Positions 8,768 to 18,298 are shown, counted from the stretch's first letter. The stretch is 64,000 nucleotides of DNA from Proteobacteria bacterium ST_bin12 (GCA_002083635.1 MSXP01000006.1:224921-288920); one strand, 5' to 3'. A program made the numbers and translations. Notes: generated by a model not told the origin, from the sequence alone.

Positions 8768-11700
8768 ATGTTTGAAAAGATAATTCGATTTGCAATTGAT
8801 CAACGATGGTTAACCTTAATAATGGTCTTAGCTATTGCTGTGTTAGGTATGTTTAGCTACCAAAAACTACCAATTGATGCGGTACCAGATATTACCAATA
8901 TACAAGTTCAAATTAACACATCAGCTCCTGGTTATGCGCCATTAGAGACTGAGCAGCGAATCACCTACCCTATAGAAACCGTGATGGCTGGGTTGCCTAA
9001 ATTAGAACAAACAAGATCCATTTCTCGTTATGGTCTTTCTCAAGTAACCGTCATTTTTGAGGAAGGTACCGATATTTTCTTCGCAAGGCAATTGGTTAGC
9101 GAACGCATTCAGCAAGCCAAAGAGAAGCTACCTGATGGCATTTTGCCTGAAATGGGGCCTACATCTACTGGCTTAGGTGAGATCTTTATGTGGACTGTTG
9201 AGGCGAAAGAAGGTGCTTTAAAACCTGATAAAACACCTTATACCCCAATGGATTTAAGAGAGGTACAAGATTGGATTATTAAACCTCAATTACGCAACGT
9301 TCCAGGTGTAAATGAGATTAATACAATTGGCGGTTATGTTAAGCAATATCAAGTCGCACCTTCAGCTGAAAAGCTGACAGCTAGGGGTCTTTCAATTGAT
9401 GATTTAGTCACCGCTTTAGAAAATAATAATGCCAACATGGGCGCAGGTTTTATTGAAAAGTCGGGTGAACAATATTTGATCCGTGTACCTGGCCAAGTGA
9501 AGGACATGGTGGATATAAGCAATATAGTGGTCAGTTCTAAAGAGGGTGTACCTGTACGTGTTTCAGACGTCGCAGAGGTAATGATCGGAAAAGAGGCGCG
9601 AAGCGGAGCCGCTACTGAGAACGGCCAAGAAGTAGTACTGGGAACAGTATTCATGCTCACAGGTGAAAATAGCCGTACAGTATCTGCTGCCGTAGAAAAA
9701 AAACTAGCTGAGATCAATAAATCTTTACCTGCAGGCATTGTCGCGAATACTGTTTACGATCGAACTATCCTAATTGATAAAGCCATCAACACAGTTAAGA
9801 AAAACTTATTAGAAGGTGCGCTTTTAGTCATCGCCATTCTATTTATTTTCTTGGGTAATATTCGCGCGGCCATTATCACTATGCTGGTTATTCCGTTATC
9901 CATGTTATTTACTTTTACTGGCATGGCCACCGCTAAAGTAAGTGCAAATCTAATGAGTTTAGGCGCATTGGATTTCGGCATTATCATTGATGGTGCAGTA
10001 GTTATTGTAGAAAACTGTATGCGTAGACTTGCCCATGCGCAAGGTGTAATAGGTCGACCATTGACACGTTCAGAACGTTTTTCAGAGGTGTTTGAGGCTG
10101 CTAAAGAAGCAAGAAAGCCATTAATTTACGGTCAGCTCATCATTATGGTGGTTTATCTACCCATTTTTGCTTTAACTGGCGTAGAAGGAAAAATGTTTCA
10201 TCCGATGGCTTTAACCGTGGTGATAGCCTTAGTAGGCGCTATGTTGTTTTCTGTCACATTCATTCCTGCTGCTGTTGCGGTTTTTATTAACGGAAAAGTG
10301 GATGAAAAAGAACAGTATTTGATTCGTTTAGCGAAACGGGGATATCAGCCTGTTTATAACAAAGTAATGGACAATAAAGCACTGGTGCTAACACTTGCCA
10401 TTGCATCAGTTGTACTCAGTGGCTTACTTACAACACGTATGGGAAGCGAATTTGTGCCCAGTTTAAATGAGGGTGATATTTTGATACAACCCATCCGAAT
10501 ACCTGGCACAAGTCTAACTCAGTCCTTAGAAATGCAAAAAGAGCTTGAACATACCGTCAAATCATTTCCGCAGGTAGAAAGGATATTTTCCAAAATCGGT
10601 ACGGCTGAAATTGCATCTGACCCTATGCCACCTAATGTGGCGGATAGCTACATTATGCTTAAACCAAAATCGGAATGGCCAGATCCTAATTTAAGCAAAA
10701 ATGAATTAACTGCTCAAATTCAGAAGGCGGTAAGCAATGTGCCAGGCAATAATTATGAGTTTACACAGCCGATTCAAATGCGCTTCAACGAGTTAATCTC
10801 TGGCGTTAGAAGTGATGTAGCGGTAAAAATATTTGGTGATGATATGGAAGTCATGAATAAAACCGCCAAAGAAATTTCTGAAATATTAACTAAAATTCAA
10901 GGTGGTGAAGACATTAAGGTTGAACAAACCACAGGTTTACCGATACTTACGGTCAATATTGATCGCCAAAAGATAGCAAGGCTAGGAGTTAATATAACTC
11001 AAGTACAAGACGCCATTGCTACTGCGATGAATGGTAAAGAAACGGGTATAGTTTTTCAGGGTGACCGTAGGTTTAATATTGTGGTAAGGCTACCGGATGC
11101 ACTAAGAACCGATATGGATAGTTTTAAACGTTTACCCATAAAAATAGCTAATGACAACGATATACCTGTTTATTTACAGCTTGGTGAAGTTGCAACCATT
11201 GATATAGCGCCTGGCCCCAATCAGTTTAGCCGTGAAAATGGTAAGAGAAATGTTGTGGTAACGGCCAACGTACGTGATAGTGATATAGGTTCCTATGTTG
11301 CAGAAGCACAGCAACGTATCCAACAGGAGGTAAAAATACCAGCTGGTTATTGGATCGATTGGGGCGGTACTTTTGAGCAGTTGCAATCAGCTAGTAAACG
11401 TTTACAAATTGTTGTGCCAATTTCTTTACTTTTAGTATTCATCTTACTTTATATGATGTTCAACAACCTAAAAGATGGATTAATTGTATTCACAGGCATT
11501 CCGTTTGCGTTAACTGGCGGTGTTTTAGCTTTATATTTACGCGGAATTCCACTTTCAATTTCAGCTGGTGTTGGATTTATTGCATTATCTGGAGTCGCCG
11601 TTTTAAACGGTTTAGTGATGATTACTTTTATAAGAGGCCTAATCGCTGAAGGCAAACCACTCGATATCGCGATTCAAGAAGGTAGTATGAATCGATTGCG

Positions 11701-11920
11701 CCCGATATTAATTACTGCTTTAGTGGCTTCACTAGGTTTCTTACCAATGGCAATCGCAACCGGCACTGGCGCTGAAGTTCAACGCCCACTGGCAACCGTA
11801 GTAATCGGTGGTATTTTATCATCTACCATATTGACTTTGCTGGTATTGCCAATGCTATACAGATTAGTTAATCAACCAAGATCTATGTTAAAAACAGTAA
11901 ATATGGCAGGAGAAATTTAA
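8768..11920 (+). CDS. czcA: CzcA-type heavy-metal RND transporter
   Basis: A 1050-residue inner-membrane proton/metal antiporter. The HME-RND signature DFGIIIDGAVVIVEN (around 9972-10016) with two Asp residues in TM4 distinguishes divalent-metal pumps (Zn/Co/Cd) from Cu/Ag pumps. Two large periplasmic loops and 12 TM segments are arranged in the usual duplicated pattern. I start at the ATG at 8768, with a strong AAGGAG 8 bases upstream, rather than 8735. The stop overlaps the start of the next ATPase gene (TAATG), so both are translationally coupled. Confidence 0.92.
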   Translation: MFEKIIRFAIDQRWLTLIMVLAIAVLGMFSYQKLPIDAVPDITNIQVQINTSAPGYAPLETEQRITYPIETVMAGLPKLEQTRSISRYGLSQVTVIFEEGTDIFFARQLVSERIQQAKEKLPDGILPEMGPTSTGLGEIFMWTVEAKEGALKPDKTPYTPMDLREVQDWIIKPQLRNVPGVNEINTIGGYVKQYQVAPSAEKLTARGLSIDDLVTALENNNANMGAGFIEKSGEQYLIRVPGQVKDMVDISNIVVSSKEGVPVRVSDVAEVMIGKEARSGAATENGQEVVLGTVFMLTGENSRTVSAAVEKKLAEINKSLPAGIVANTVYDRTILIDKAINTVKKNLLEGALLVIAILFIFLGNIRAAIITMLVIPLSMLFTFTGMATAKVSANLMSLGALDFGIIIDGAVVIVENCMRRLAHAQGVIGRPLTRSERFSEVFEAAKEARKPLIYGQLIIMVVYLPIFALTGVEGKMFHPMALTVVIALVGAMLFSVTFIPAAVAVFINGKVDEKEQYLIRLAKRGYQPVYNKVMDNKALVLTLAIASVVLSGLLTTRMGSEFVPSLNEGDILIQPIRIPGTSLTQSLEMQKELEHTVKSFPQVERIFSKIGTAEIASDPMPPNVADSYIMLKPKSEWPDPNLSKNELTAQIQKAVSNVPGNNYEFTQPIQMRFNELISGVRSDVAVKIFGDDMEVMNKTAKEISEILTKIQGGEDIKVEQTTGLPILTVNIDRQKIARLGVNITQVQDAIATAMNGKETGIVFQGDRRFNIVVRLPDALRTDMDSFKRLPIKIANDNDIPVYLQLGEVATIDIAPGPNQFSRENGKRNVVVTANVRDSDIGSYVAEAQQRIQQEVKIPAGYWIDWGGTFEQLQSASKRLQIVVPISLLLVFILLYMMFNNLKDGLIVFTGIPFALTGGVLALYLRGIPLSISAGVGFIALSGVAVLNGLVMITFIRGLIAEGKPLDIAIQEGSMNRLRPILITALVASLGFLPMAIATGTGAEVQRPLATVVIGGILSSTILTLLVLPMLYRLVNQPRSMLKTVNMAGEI

Positions 11921-14325
11921 TGAGTGAAAATTCCCTCATACCGACGAAAAGTGAAACATTACCAAAAGAGATTCTTTATACATTGGTTCTTCGTATTGAA
12001 AAAATGGATTGCCCGACAGAAGAGTCTTTGATACGCCAAAAGCTTAAAGGTACGAAAGGTGTTGAAAGTCTGAGTTTTAATCTACCTCAACGTAAACTTA
12101 CCATACAGCATTATTTAAAAGATCCTGAATCGATTATTGCTGCGGTTGCAGCACTTGATATGGACCCAGTAGTAGAAAAGGCTCCTAGCCTACTCTCTGA
12201 AGATTCGCAAGCCATTTTTATTATCGATAACATGGATTGTCCTACCGAGGAGACGTTAATCCGCAATAAGTTATCAACCATGAATGGTATTACCAAATTA
12301 GATTTTAATTTAATGCAACGTAAGCTAACAGTGACTCATACGTTGGATAAATCGGATGCAATCCAGCAAGCATTAATTGATATTGATATGCACGCAATTC
12401 CATTGGTTGCTACAGCGATTAACGTGCAATCAGATAGTAAGCCCAGTCCAAACTCACAAAAAAAATGGTGGTTATTAGGCCTTGGCGTTATTGCAGCCAT
12501 TCTCGCCGAGGTAATAGTGTGGAATGGCGGTTCTGAGAAATCTTGGCCAGTAATCATGTTAGCAATTTTTGCTATTGCAGTGAGTGGTACAAGTACGTAT
12601 AAAAAAGGCTGGATTGCCCTCAAGAACTTTAATTTGAATATCAATGCGTTGATGTCAATTGCAGTGACGGGCGCAGTATTAATTGGACAGTGGCCAGAGG
12701 CTGCGATGGTCATGGTGCTCTTTACCCTTGCTGAGATGATTGAAGCTTTGTCCTTAGATCGTGCACGAAACGCCATCCGTGGCCTGATGGAAATGACGCC
12801 TGATAAGGCAAACGTGTTACAGGCTGACGGTACTTGGAAAGAAATAAAAGCCGAATCAATTACGATTGGCATGATTGCCCGTGTATCCCCAGGGGAACGT
12901 ATTGCGATAGATGGGGAATTAACAAATGGGCAGTCTTCAGTCAATCAGGCGCCAATTACCGGAGAGAGCATACCAGTTGCTAAATCTCTAGGGGATAAGG
13001 TCTTCGCAGGCACTATCAATGAAACAGGTTCTTTTGAATATCGCATCACCGCTCTTCAAAGCGATTCAACATTATCGCGCATTATTCGTGTAGTAGAAGA
13101 TGCTCAAGGTAGCCGTGCCCCGACACAACGATTTGTTGATCGCTTTGCAAAAGTGTACACACCTATTGTGTTTATTGTCGCCTTAGGCATTGCAATTATG
13201 CCGCCTCTTTTGTTAGGCCTAGCATGGATGCCATGGATTTATAAAGCGCTCGTATTGCTGGTAATTGCCTGTCCATGCGCATTGGTTGTCTCAACACCAG
13301 TGACCGTTGTGAGCGGATTGGCTGCAGCTGCTAAAGCAGGAATTCTGATTAAAGGTGGTGTTTATCTTGAAGAAGGCCGTAAGCTAAAATCTTTGGCCTT
13401 GGATAAAACAGGTACGATTACTGAAGGCAAGCCAGTTGTCACTGATATTGTGGTGTTAAAAGGTGAGCAAAAGGCTGCTTTAGCATTAGCTGCAACGTTA
13501 TCTACTCGGTCTGACCACCCCGTTTCAACCGCTGTTAGTAAGTACTGGAAGGCGCTGCCAGATAACGATGCGCTTGTTGAGGTTGCTGATTTTGAAGCGA
13601 TTACAGGGCGCGGTGTCAAAGGCCGCATTGATAATCAATGGTATTACTTAGGTAATCATCGTCTTGTCGAAGAATTAGGCATTTGCAATACTGAGACTGA
13701 AGATGCCTTAAATAAATTAGAAGCCGAAGGTAAAACCGTTATTGTGATTTGCAGCGAGACAACACCCCTTGCAGTGATTGCTGTAGCAGATACCGTTCGT
13801 GAAACAAGTCGCCAAGCAATTATTGAATTGCATGCGTTAGGCATTCGTACCTTAATGCTGACTGGTGATAATAATCTTACTGCACAAGCCATTGCGAAAA
13901 ATGTAGGCATCGATGACGCCCGAGGTGGCCTGTTACCTGAAGATAAATTGGCTGTTATCAATGAAGAATTGATTAAATACGGCACCGTGGGGATGGTAGG
14001 TGACGGTATCAATGATGCACCAGCACTGGCTAAATCTAGTATTGGCTTTGCAATGGGCGCAGCTGGAACAGATACCGCATTAGAAACGGCGGATGTTGCT
14101 CTGATGGATGACGATTTGAGGAAAATTCCACAATTCATTCGATTGAGTACAAAAGCTGCTGGAATTCTGAAGCAAAACATTTTCATCGCATTAAGTATAA
14201 AAGCAGTGTTTTTAGTGCTTGCTTTTATGGGAATAGCAACGCTTTGGATGGCAGTTTTCGCGGATATGGGTGCAAGTTTAATTGTAGTTTTTAATGGTTT
14301 GCGTTTGCTACGTAAGCAGTCATAG
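11920..14325 (+). CDS. cadA: Zn/Cd/Pb-type P1B ATPase with two MDCPTEE domains
   Basis: An 801-residue inner-membrane ATPase. Two consecutive N-terminal ferredoxin-like domains each carry MDCPTEE (residues ~30-36 and ~105-111) in place of the usual GMxCxxC; this variant is typical of a beta/gammaproteobacterial CadA group. The core has TGES (PITGESIPV), CPC in ACPCALVVSTP, phosphorylation site DKTGTITEG, DHPV and GDGINDAPALAKSS, features of the P1B-2 class that exports Zn(II), Cd(II) and Pb(II) to the periplasm. Overlap with the czcA stop shows one operon: the ATPase would move metal to the periplasm and the Czc pump would remove it. Confidence 0.9.
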   Translation: MSENSLIPTKSETLPKEILYTLVLRIEKMDCPTEESLIRQKLKGTKGVESLSFNLPQRKLTIQHYLKDPESIIAAVAALDMDPVVEKAPSLLSEDSQAIFIIDNMDCPTEETLIRNKLSTMNGITKLDFNLMQRKLTVTHTLDKSDAIQQALIDIDMHAIPLVATAINVQSDSKPSPNSQKKWWLLGLGVIAAILAEVIVWNGGSEKSWPVIMLAIFAIAVSGTSTYKKGWIALKNFNLNINALMSIAVTGAVLIGQWPEAAMVMVLFTLAEMIEALSLDRARNAIRGLMEMTPDKANVLQADGTWKEIKAESITIGMIARVSPGERIAIDGELTNGQSSVNQAPITGESIPVAKSLGDKVFAGTINETGSFEYRITALQSDSTLSRIIRVVEDAQGSRAPTQRFVDRFAKVYTPIVFIVALGIAIMPPLLLGLAWMPWIYKALVLLVIACPCALVVSTPVTVVSGLAAAAKAGILIKGGVYLEEGRKLKSLALDKTGTITEGKPVVTDIVVLKGEQKAALALAATLSTRSDHPVSTAVSKYWKALPDNDALVEVADFEAITGRGVKGRIDNQWYYLGNHRLVEELGICNTETEDALNKLEAEGKTVIVICSETTPLAVIAVADTVRETSRQAIIELHALGIRTLMLTGDNNLTAQAIAKNVGIDDARGGLLPEDKLAVINEELIKYGTVGMVGDGINDAPALAKSSIGFAMGAAGTDTALETADVALMDDDLRKIPQFIRLSTKAAGILKQNIFIALSIKAVFLVLAFMGIATLWMAVFADMGASLIVVFNGLRLLRKQS

Positions 14326-14397
14326 GATTGGGCTACTAGTTAAGTCTTTTCTCAATTAAAAGGCAGCAAAAGCAAAAAAAACAGAGGGAAATAAAAC

Positions 14398-14730
14398 GTG
14401 TTTGAGTTAAAAACCATAGCGTTATTTTTAATTACCGCAGTTGCGGAAATAGTTGGCTGTTATTTAGCCTATTTGTGGCTTAATCAGAATAAAAGTGTGT
14501 GGTTGATACTACCTGCTGCTATTTCATTAGGGCTATTTGCTTGGTTGCTATCACTACATCCCGCTGCAACAGGTAGAGTTTACGCTGCTTATGGCGGGGT
14601 TTACATTTCTGTAGCAATTTTTTGGTTATGGGTTGTGGATGGTATTAAGCCCACTGCGTGGGATTTGCTGGGGGTAACTTTTGCCTTAGTGGGCATGATG
14701 ATCATTATGTTTGCACCAAGAAATATTTGA
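14398..14730 (+). CDS. YnfA-family (UPF0060) small membrane protein
   Basis: A 110-residue protein with four predicted membrane helices and the family landmarks AEIVGCYLAYLWL, LHPAATGRVYAAYGGVY and LWVVDG. It is the usual length for UPF0060/YnfA, a relative of small multidrug resistance (SMR) transporters. The start is GTG with a GAGGGA site 8 bases upstream. It lies 72 bases after the cadmium ATPase in the same direction and is often found in metal-resistance contexts; substrate unknown. Confidence 0.88.
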   Translation: MFELKTIALFLITAVAEIVGCYLAYLWLNQNKSVWLILPAAISLGLFAWLLSLHPAATGRVYAAYGGVYISVAIFWLWVVDGIKPTAWDLLGVTFALVGMMIIMFAPRNI

Positions 14731-14868
14731 GTTTGAAAATTTAATCATAATTCATCAAATAAATATAATCTGAGCAGGCTTAAATTGTGCATCTTGTAAA
14801 AAATATTATTAAAGGTTATCTTTATGGCAAAGTTTGTAGGTCTTCTTTGGGCCGAAAGCCGCCACTTT

Positions 14869-15177
14869 CTAAGCCTGCCACACCCCTAAACCTGCAATTC
14901 TTAAATCAATACCAATCTCAATTTCTTTTTTATTTCTTTCGTCATAGGTGAGTGGATTAAATCCTTCATAGAGATCTGGAAGCAATCGAAGGCCATACTG
15001 TTGAAAATACCGATTCGACTGTATTCCAGCTTCGTGTTTGTCAAATCGAACATCGGGATAGAATCCAGTTATTCCGACAGATACACAAGGTTTTCCAGTC
15101 AAGTAATTAAGGTTACATTTCTTAAATTTGGCTTCATAAAGCAAGTCTTTAGATAACTCAAAGATATAAACGTTGTA
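14869..15177 (-). pseudogene. GIY-YIG-nuclease-like protein without a start codon
   Basis: Reading on the minus strand, the frame gives YNVYIFELSKD, KPCVSVGITG, DVRFDKHEAG and RYFQQYGLRLLPDLYE, ending GVWQA at a TAG (14869-14871). The order (short strand Y-V-Y, then V-G-x-T, then R-F-x-x-H-x-x-G) is that of a small GIY-YIG-like family. No ATG or GTG occurs in frame before the conserved part; the nearest TTG (15144) is internal and a CTG lies at 15193, inside the tail of the MAPEG gene. It is therefore probably a decayed or 5'-truncated gene. Family call moderately sure, activity doubtful. Confidence 0.5.
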
Positions 15178-15205
15178 ATGACGGTAACTAGGCAGAAGGT
15201 AATAG

Positions 15206-15598
15206 TTAAAACGTGATTGGCAGCAATACCATCAAAAGTCCACCAATCGAAACTAGCCATACAAAGCTACGAATCAATGGTATACCGAAAGCATATAGCG
15301 GAAGGTATATTACCCGCGAGACTAGGTAAAGTATTGCTCCCCAATAACTATAAGTACTGAAACTGTTTGTCACAACAACCATTAAAATTGAAGCTGCAAA
15401 CAGGGGGAATGTTTCAAAGAAGTTTGATTGCGCTCTAAATAAACGACCAGTTAGTGGACTTAATTGAGCATGCTCTCCATCTCTCGGACCCATATTCCAT
15501 TTTGAGCCTAGCTCAAGAGTTCTAGCATTCCCGGCCGCAAGTATATGCACCAAACCCAAAATGACTGACCATGCTAAACAACTTAATTCTGCAGACAT
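15206..15598 (-). CDS. MAPEG-family membrane protein
   Basis: A 130-residue, four-helix membrane protein with the MAPEG pattern: N-terminal helix ending in a polar loop (WNMGPRDGE), then RLFRAQSNFFETFPLF, where Arg-x-x-x-x-N-x-x-E is the family's signature, followed by YLVSRVIYLPLYAFG. Eukaryotic members are glutathione-dependent detoxification enzymes; bacterial members are mostly uncharacterised. It is on the opposite strand to the metal genes and begins the minus-strand block. Confidence 0.85.
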   Translation of the reverse strand: MSAELSCLAWSVILGLVHILAAGNARTLELGSKWNMGPRDGEHAQLSPLTGRLFRAQSNFFETFPLFAASILMVVVTNSFSTYSYWGAILYLVSRVIYLPLYAFGIPLIRSFVWLVSIGGLLMVLLPITF

Positions 15599-15763
15599 AA
15601 CAATACTCCATGCTGATTTAGAAACAAACTAGCCTACCAGATGAAAACTACTCAATATGTAATGATTAAATTGAGCATATATCAATAATTCGGCTTTATC
15701 TATTGTCCACTAAATAAAGATAATTTCGTATGCGATAGTCATGATTGACCCTATCTTCTCATA

Positions 15764-16246
15764 TTAATACTTGCACGCATATGCAAGCGCTCTGGCATCA
15801 CATAAGGCGTGATGACGTACTTCGTCCTCATTCTTATCGAAATACAGTCCAATGCCAGTTTCTAGCCGCAATGAGGCCACATTCATAGGGTAATGTGATA
15901 AGTTTTTGGGAAAATAATCACCGTGTCTATAAAACAGCTCATTAATCAAAATCCAATCATAGCTAGGCGCGTCTGTTAAAAATGTAACTGGCACTTCAAA
16001 ACTTTCAACCCAATCTTTAAGTTTTATGACCGCATCAAAACTGCTAAATGCGACTTTTTCACCACCGTCCAGATGAGGTGTTACATTTTCCGACACGAAA
16101 TAAGAACAGTCGGTTTTTCGGTAGTTATTCGGTAGCTCAAAGTAAAACTCTTGACCATCTTCCGCAACAAAACCAGCTGATATCAGCTTAATATTTTGTA
16201 TTCTCGCAATTAAAGTCGTGAATTCAGTATCGAAATAAATGTACAT
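15764..16246 (-). CDS. DEDD-superfamily 3'-5' exoribonuclease (RNase AS-like)
   Basis: A 160-residue RNase H-fold exonuclease. Motif I is YFDTEFT (Asp6 and Glu8), a central aspartate is in LTDAPSYDW, and the C-terminal motif HHALCDARALAYA supplies His and Asp of a DEDDh site. Length and spacing resemble the small 3'-5' exoribonuclease AS group, which trims adenylate-rich RNA 3' ends. It is the last gene of the minus-strand cargo, 84 bases after a HAD phosphatase. A second exonuclease of the same superfamily lies at 19002-19550. Confidence 0.75.
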   Translation of the reverse strand: MYIYFDTEFTTLIARIQNIKLISAGFVAEDGQEFYFELPNNYRKTDCSYFVSENVTPHLDGGEKVAFSSFDAVIKLKDWVESFEVPVTFLTDAPSYDWILINELFYRHGDYFPKNLSHYPMNVASLRLETGIGLYFDKNEDEVRHHALCDARALAYACKY

Positions 16247-16330
16247 TAAACGTCCAGTTTATTTTTTTGTGGTTTTAAATTGAAAGTATGATCTTAGAAT
16301 CTGTTTTTTAGTCCAAGAACATAGTATGTT

Positions 16331-16873
16331 TTAGCTATTCTCTAAAGCACCACATTCTTTCAAAATTTTATTGATTAATTCTAGCTGTGTATCAATGCAG
16401 ACTAAGCCCTTAACACCATCTGTTAAAACTAAGTGATTTAGCATATTCACTGGCCATTTTTCAATTTCTTGACCTGAATGTAAATCATCGATAGCCAACC
16501 AATTCTTAACACTATTTCTAACCACGTAATATTCGATTTGTTGAAACCGGGACCAGTGATTGAAAGGATCAGCAGTATATTGTCCTGACGCATACGGATA
16601 TACTGTTTTATCAACCATATTTGAGTGCCACGTCGCCCCTATTACACGAGAAGCAAGTGCAGAAGGCATACTCTTGACTGTTTTATAGAAACCAATAGAG
16701 CGTACCCATGATGTCGATAACACAATACTTGTATCAAATGGTTTCAGGATATCTTCCAGAACTTTAGCGTGCATCATAAGCTGCCCATGTGTGCGAAGCT
16801 CAATTGGCTTTTTGGCTGGTTTAAACACGGCGTCAGGGTGAAGTACTCCATCGAAATCTAAGAAGATAATCAT
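16331..16873 (-). CDS. HAD phosphatase (Swiss Army Knife RNA-repair type)
   Basis: A 180-residue HAD hydrolase. Motif I is FLDFDGVLHP (nucleophile Asp and acid/base Asp), motif II is VLSTSW, and a C-terminal LAIDD provides the Mg-binding acidic pair. The small cap-less form with DGVLHP and LSTSW is that of HAD domains reported in Swiss Army Knife RNA-repair proteins, which resemble polynucleotide phosphatases. I choose the ATG at 16873, since the longer frame overlaps the upstream gene. It is a diverged paralogue of the two HAD genes at 19618-20580. Substrate not known. Confidence 0.72.
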   Translation of the reverse strand: MIIFLDFDGVLHPDAVFKPAKKPIELRTHGQLMMHAKVLEDILKPFDTSIVLSTSWVRSIGFYKTVKSMPSALASRVIGATWHSNMVDKTVYPYASGQYTADPFNHWSRFQQIEYYVVRNSVKNWLAIDDLHSGQEIEKWPVNMLNHLVLTDGVKGLVCIDTQLELINKILKECGALENS

Positions 16874-16880
16874 TGCGTCT

Positions 16881-17333
16881 TTAGTAGAAAAATTCCGGCA
16901 CACCAAAGGTAGAACCAATCCCAATATCGTGAAGATAAAAGCAGAGGCACATCAGATGATTAATGTCTGGCTCACCTTCATTTGGTGTGCCCAGCTGGTA
17001 AACTGGGCCAATCCATGTGCTTGCAGCGCTATTCTTGCTGTCTACCAAAAAAATGCTACTTGATATTTTTATTTTTTTGCAGCTTCTAGCTTCACCAATC
17101 AATCGAAAATAGGTATGGTGAGGAGTAATGAATGATATCAAGCTCCAGTTATCATATATATCCTCAGAAGTGCTCATATCAATATCTGCCTGCATACCTT
17201 GAATCTCAAGCTCGTTAGCCAGGCGAATCTGAAGCTCATCTCGAACCTTCCGGACGATGTCATCCAGAGATTTAGGATTTATGACCTTATTAGTAGCTGA
17301 TAGCTGATCCGAATTGTCGTCCTTTATATTCAT
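16881..17333 (-). CDS. unrecognised protein, third copy of a tandem family
   Basis: 150 residues, no signal peptide or membrane helix. I do not recognise the family. It is clearly paralogous to the next two genes upstream: a helical N-terminus (LDDIVRKVRDELQIRLANELEI), a central DNWSLISF, and a C-terminal segment PVYQLGTPNEGEPDINHL followed by HDIGIGSTFGVPEFFY. The central beta-rich part has diverged most. It lies 7 bases before the HAD gene and 16 bases after its neighbour, so the three copies and the HAD gene are probably one transcript. Confidence 0.6.
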   Translation of the reverse strand: MNIKDDNSDQLSATNKVINPKSLDDIVRKVRDELQIRLANELEIQGMQADIDMSTSEDIYDNWSLISFITPHHTYFRLIGEARSCKKIKISSSIFLVDSKNSAASTWIGPVYQLGTPNEGEPDINHLMCLCFYLHDIGIGSTFGVPEFFY

Positions 17334-17349
17334 GATTGCATCAAATTAA

Positions 17350-17811
17350 TTAATAGAAAAAATGCGGCACACCAAGCATCTGCCCGATGCCCCATTCATG
17401 CATGTATGCGCAGATCAAATAAAGCTTTTCTGTGTTTGGTTCACCATCGTTCCGGCTTCCCATTCGATACAGATTGCCCGAAATCGTCGTTAAAACATGA
17501 CGTTTCATGTCAATTTCAATTGCCTTACTGGTTATTCTTGGCTCACTTTCACCCCGAACATCACCGATCAAATGCACTGTTGTTACTCCTAGTCGATCGA
17601 ATGCGAGCAGGTTCCAGTTATCCAAAATAAAGACTGGGTTATCTTCCTCTATCTCTGCCTGTAATTTTGAAATATCAGTTTCATTGGCCAGGCGCAACTG
17701 AACAACTTCACGATTCTTTCTGATAATGTCATCCATTGATTTCGGTATCATGGCTTCAATCACTGCTGCCAGCTTATCGTCATTCCCATCTATTATTGGC
17801 TCATCCATCAT
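17350..17811 (-). CDS. unrecognised protein, second copy of a tandem family
   Basis: 153 residues. Shares with its neighbours the blocks MDDIIRKNREVVQLRLANETDI, DNWNLLAF, LIGDVRGESEPRIT, VLTTISGNLYRMGS and WGIGQMLGVPHFFY. The start is set at the ATG at 17811 (a second ATG follows directly), preceded by AGGAAAATT; a longer frame would overlap the upstream gene. Function unknown. Predicted soluble with a charged N-terminal helix and a beta-rich body; the conserved Gly-Val-Pro-x-x-x-Tyr end suggests a fixed C-terminal structure. Confidence 0.6.
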   Translation of the reverse strand: MMDEPIIDGNDDKLAAVIEAMIPKSMDDIIRKNREVVQLRLANETDISKLQAEIEEDNPVFILDNWNLLAFDRLGVTTVHLIGDVRGESEPRITSKAIEIDMKRHVLTTISGNLYRMGSRNDGEPNTEKLYLICAYMHEWGIGQMLGVPHFFY

Positions 17812-17818
17812 AATTTTC

Positions 17819-18298
17819 CTAATGGTAATTAATTGAATAAAGCGGCACACCCAATTCATCTCCAAATCCCCACGAATGGAATGTTCTGCAAACTAAGAAA
17901 AGCTCCAGCTCAGTCGGAGGTGCGTTTTTAGGGTCACCTAATTCATAAAGGGAACCCGAAATCGTTGTTAAAAAACCAAATTCACGGTCAATAGAAACGA
18001 TATCGCTTGTAATTCTCGGACAGCCATTTTTACGCCTTACTTCTCCTAGCAAAAACACTAGCTTGCCTTGCGGCCTTACGAGTGTAATGAGGTTCCAGTT
18101 ATCGATAATGTCCTTCGGCGTGCTTGGGGTTATCATCCTGTGTAAGTTAAAAATCTCTTCATCTGTTGTTAAACGAAGTTTGTAGTCCCTTCTCTGTAAT
18201 TTGATAACTTTATCCAATGAAGGTGGGATCCTAGCTCTTACCGCAGAGCTCAGCTTAGCCAATAATTCTTCGTAACCTGGATATTGTTCTGCCATCAT
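17819..18298 (-). CDS. unrecognised protein, first copy of a tandem family
   Basis: About 159 residues from the ATG at 18298 (AAAGGACG just upstream); the frame is open further, to a GTG at 18388 and beyond. Same architecture as the two following copies: DKVIKLQRRDYKLRLTTDEE, DNWNLITLV, LLGEVRRKNGCPRITSDI, FLTTISGSLYELGD and WGFGDELGVPLYSI. The three copies differ at most positions, so the triplication is old or the copies were kept for different partners. Upstream, in the same frame, lie remains of a metallophosphoesterase. Function unknown. Confidence 0.58.
   Translation of the reverse strand: MMAEQYPGYEELLAKLSSAVRARIPPSLDKVIKLQRRDYKLRLTTDEEIFNLHRMITPSTPKDIIDNWNLITLVRPQGKLVFLLGEVRRKNGCPRITSDIVSIDREFGFLTTISGSLYELGDPKNAPPTELELFLVCRTFHSWGFGDELGVPLYSINYH

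Noticed and set aside
12336..12944. A 202-codon open frame on the minus strand opposite the cadmium ATPase gene.
   Set aside because: It lies wholly inside a well-supported gene, its product has no recognisable domain, and composition follows the antisense of membrane-helix codons.
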